Assembly (NCBI GenBank): GCA_027886175.1
Contig: JAJNNQ010000040.1
Span: forward strand, 23,084,001-23,148,000
DNA: 64,000 nt
Direction: 5' to 3'
Source: Phylloscopus collybita
Lineage: Eukaryota; Chordata; Aves; Passeriformes; Phylloscopidae
In this document: positions 62,359 to 64,000 of the stretch, one piece after another
Numbering within the stretch: position 1 is the stretch's first letter
Layout of the letters: the number at the start of each line of letters is the position of its first letter
Translations under genes and position numbers: made by a program
Notes under the pieces: model-generated
The model's database searches: none
Told to the model about the DNA's origin: nothing
The model's input: only the letters and a program-made list of their open reading frames with translations

Positions 62359-64000
62359 CTGAAACAAAGATAAATTGATTCAATGTTGCTGCATCTGTTA
62401 CAGGATTCAGTTAATCCATTAGTACTTAGCAGACAAGTGTTAGCTGTATGAAATACAAATGATTGCATGAGGACACCCATGCCAAATAAAGTAGGCAACA
62501 TTATAGACACATTATAGAAGCCAGATTGATGCAAGAAAAGGTATCTGAACTTATGGGCTCTTTCATTAGAGAAAAAATTCCATGATTTCATTTTATTACT
62601 AACACCTCCACTGTTTTTTAAACTCAGATTTGATTAAAAGGAGATAGGGTAAAAGACTTAAATAACATTTAATTAAACTAGGAGCCATTTAAAAGGTCTA
62701 TTTAAAAATGAACTTAGAAGATCAGAATCATGAAAAAACTTTCTTTTTAAGCCATCTGAGAAATACCACCTAGTCACATGCTTTTGGCACAAAGAAAAAT
62801 GAACAGTATTTGATACACAACTTCTTTCAAAATTCCTTCAAAGAAAGGAAAATTTATGATGTATCTATCACCTGTATTCATCATGTACAAAGCCTGCAGT
62901 TACTCTCATTTATTGAAATATTGGAAGAAAAGTCATTCTACTGTAACTGTTACAGACATGAAAGGAAACATGTGCTTTGACCTTGGAGCATGCATGCACA
63001 CACACAGAGAAGTGGAGTCCAGCTTAAGAGCTGTTAATCACCTGTGCCTCTCTCTTAACCTCCAGCCATAAATTTTCTTCTACCCCTAAAGATCTTTAGC
63101 ATTTCTATACACCCTTTCTACAAATTCAGTTCCTAATTGCTTGTAAAGACATTGAAATCTGCATCAGCTGACAGGACAACTATGCTTTTCAATTTTGAAA
63201 ATTGAGACCTTCTCATTAACCTGAATATTTAGCTTTGTGTCAGCAAAAATGGATTCTCTAGCTCTCTAGCTTAAAGAGAGAGAAAATGAATTAGAATTTA
63301 TTATTATGCTTATGTTCATTCAAGAGACAAATCACTAAAGGTGATTAAAACACTCACAATTTCTACAGGAAGCATGTATCAATACTACCTAAATTTAAAA
63401 ATCCACTGTTTTACGCTGCTAGTGAAAAAGTTATTGATATTTCCTTATAATTACTATTTTCATGCCATTTACATACAAGTACTTTGATGGTTTTAGTGCC
63501 CTGTTGGTCATCGTCTGTAAAATATACAGCTGGGCACAAAAAAATCACAGCTCTTTTCAAGAAACTGGCTACAGATCAAATAAAACCATCCCTAGAGCCA
63601 CAGCAATATTCCTAATTGCATGAACTACCAGACCCTGCAGACTTCACCAAAAAACCCCATAAAACATTTGGAAAGTTTAAATAAATAAGCAGAGAGAGCT
63701 TGGTTCACTACATGTCACGAGTCCAGCCTTTCGACCACAGAGACCACGGAGAGATTCTCTGGTGTTGGCTGGGTCGCTCTCAGCCCTCACGACTGGGAGA
63801 GCTGCTGCACTCTTGGTGAGGTGAATAAATTCCCCATCTGTAAGGTGGGAAAAACACCCAGTTTCTCCCTCCCCTGGTGCTAAGAGGAAGACTGCTGCTC
63901 AGTACATGCATAGCACTCCTGACAATGGCACCCTGCAGCCAGCTGAAGCCTCAAACATCGCTACAGGGCTTATAAAAGCAGGGTAACATATGGAGAGGAA
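62359..64000 (-). other. PEX7: PEX7 intron (partial, continues off window)
   Basis: AT-rich intron up to about 63,713, then an abrupt change to GC-richer sequence that may be an inserted element (63714-64000). No further PEX7 exon recognised. Confidence 0.7.
63714..64000 (+). mobile_element. Possible LTR-like insertion cut by window edge
   Basis: Composition shifts sharply at 63714, where TGTCACGAGTCC begins (TG is the usual LTR start). About 255 bases later a TATA-like TTATAAAAGC (63969-63978) appears, which fits a U3 promoter. The right end and any target duplication are outside the window. I cannot name a family, so this is tentative; no viral gene is seen. Confidence 0.35.

Noticed and set aside
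1..64000. A novel multi-gene system, CRISPR array, tRNA cluster or bacterial-type operon
   Set aside because: The window is vertebrate nuclear DNA with three known single-copy genes. I saw no CRISPR-like spaced repeats and no tRNA or rRNA sequence.

Overview
The window reads as nuclear DNA of a bird (or a close sauropsid relative). It is AT-rich, intron-containing vertebrate DNA with CR1 LINE fragments, long homopolymer tracts and one strong CpG island. Its gene order matches a well-known amniote neighbourhood (human 6q23.3: PEX7 - SLC35D3 - IL20RA). Small introns and short intergenic distances also suit a bird. The species cannot be named from the sequence.

Layout. Bases 1-112 (+) are the last 37 codons of IL20RA, followed by its AU-rich 3'UTR. 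About 31 kb of non-coding DNA follows (roughly 0.5-31.7 kb). It holds simple repeats, a 52-nt perfect A tract, an old CR1/L3-like LINE fragment, a small orphan CpG-dense patch, a short telomere-like motif and several perfect hairpins, but no convincing protein gene. At 32,468-34,778 (-) lies a complete two-exon SLC35D3 (421 aa). Its single intron carries two adjacent tandem arrays, one of them a G-run array starting about 23 nt past the splice donor. A CpG island of about 1.4 kb (about 34.13-35.53 kb) covers exon 1 and the promoter. From 35.5 to 40.1 kb is intergenic DNA with a diverged CR1. From about 40.15 kb to the right edge (-) runs the 3' half of PEX7: five coding exons for the C-terminal 148 residues, a 3'UTR with a poly(A) signal, and introns holding a CR1 and an LTR-like fragment. 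The 5' exons lie beyond base 64,000. The last ~290 bases look like the start of another LTR-like insertion.

How the genes relate. SLC35D3 and PEX7 are co-directional and IL20RA converges on them, as in human. The three proteins act in unrelated processes: IL20RA is a class II cytokine receptor, SLC35D3 a nucleotide-sugar-transporter-like membrane protein, and PEX7 the peroxisomal PTS2 import receptor. There is no operon-like logic and I found no novel multi-gene system. The most unusual items are the two tandem arrays filling SLC35D3 intron 1, the orphan CpG patch at 13.24 kb, and several perfect stem-loops in non-coding DNA. All gene calls rest on reading translated exons against remembered family sequences and on splice-site fit; no database search was run.
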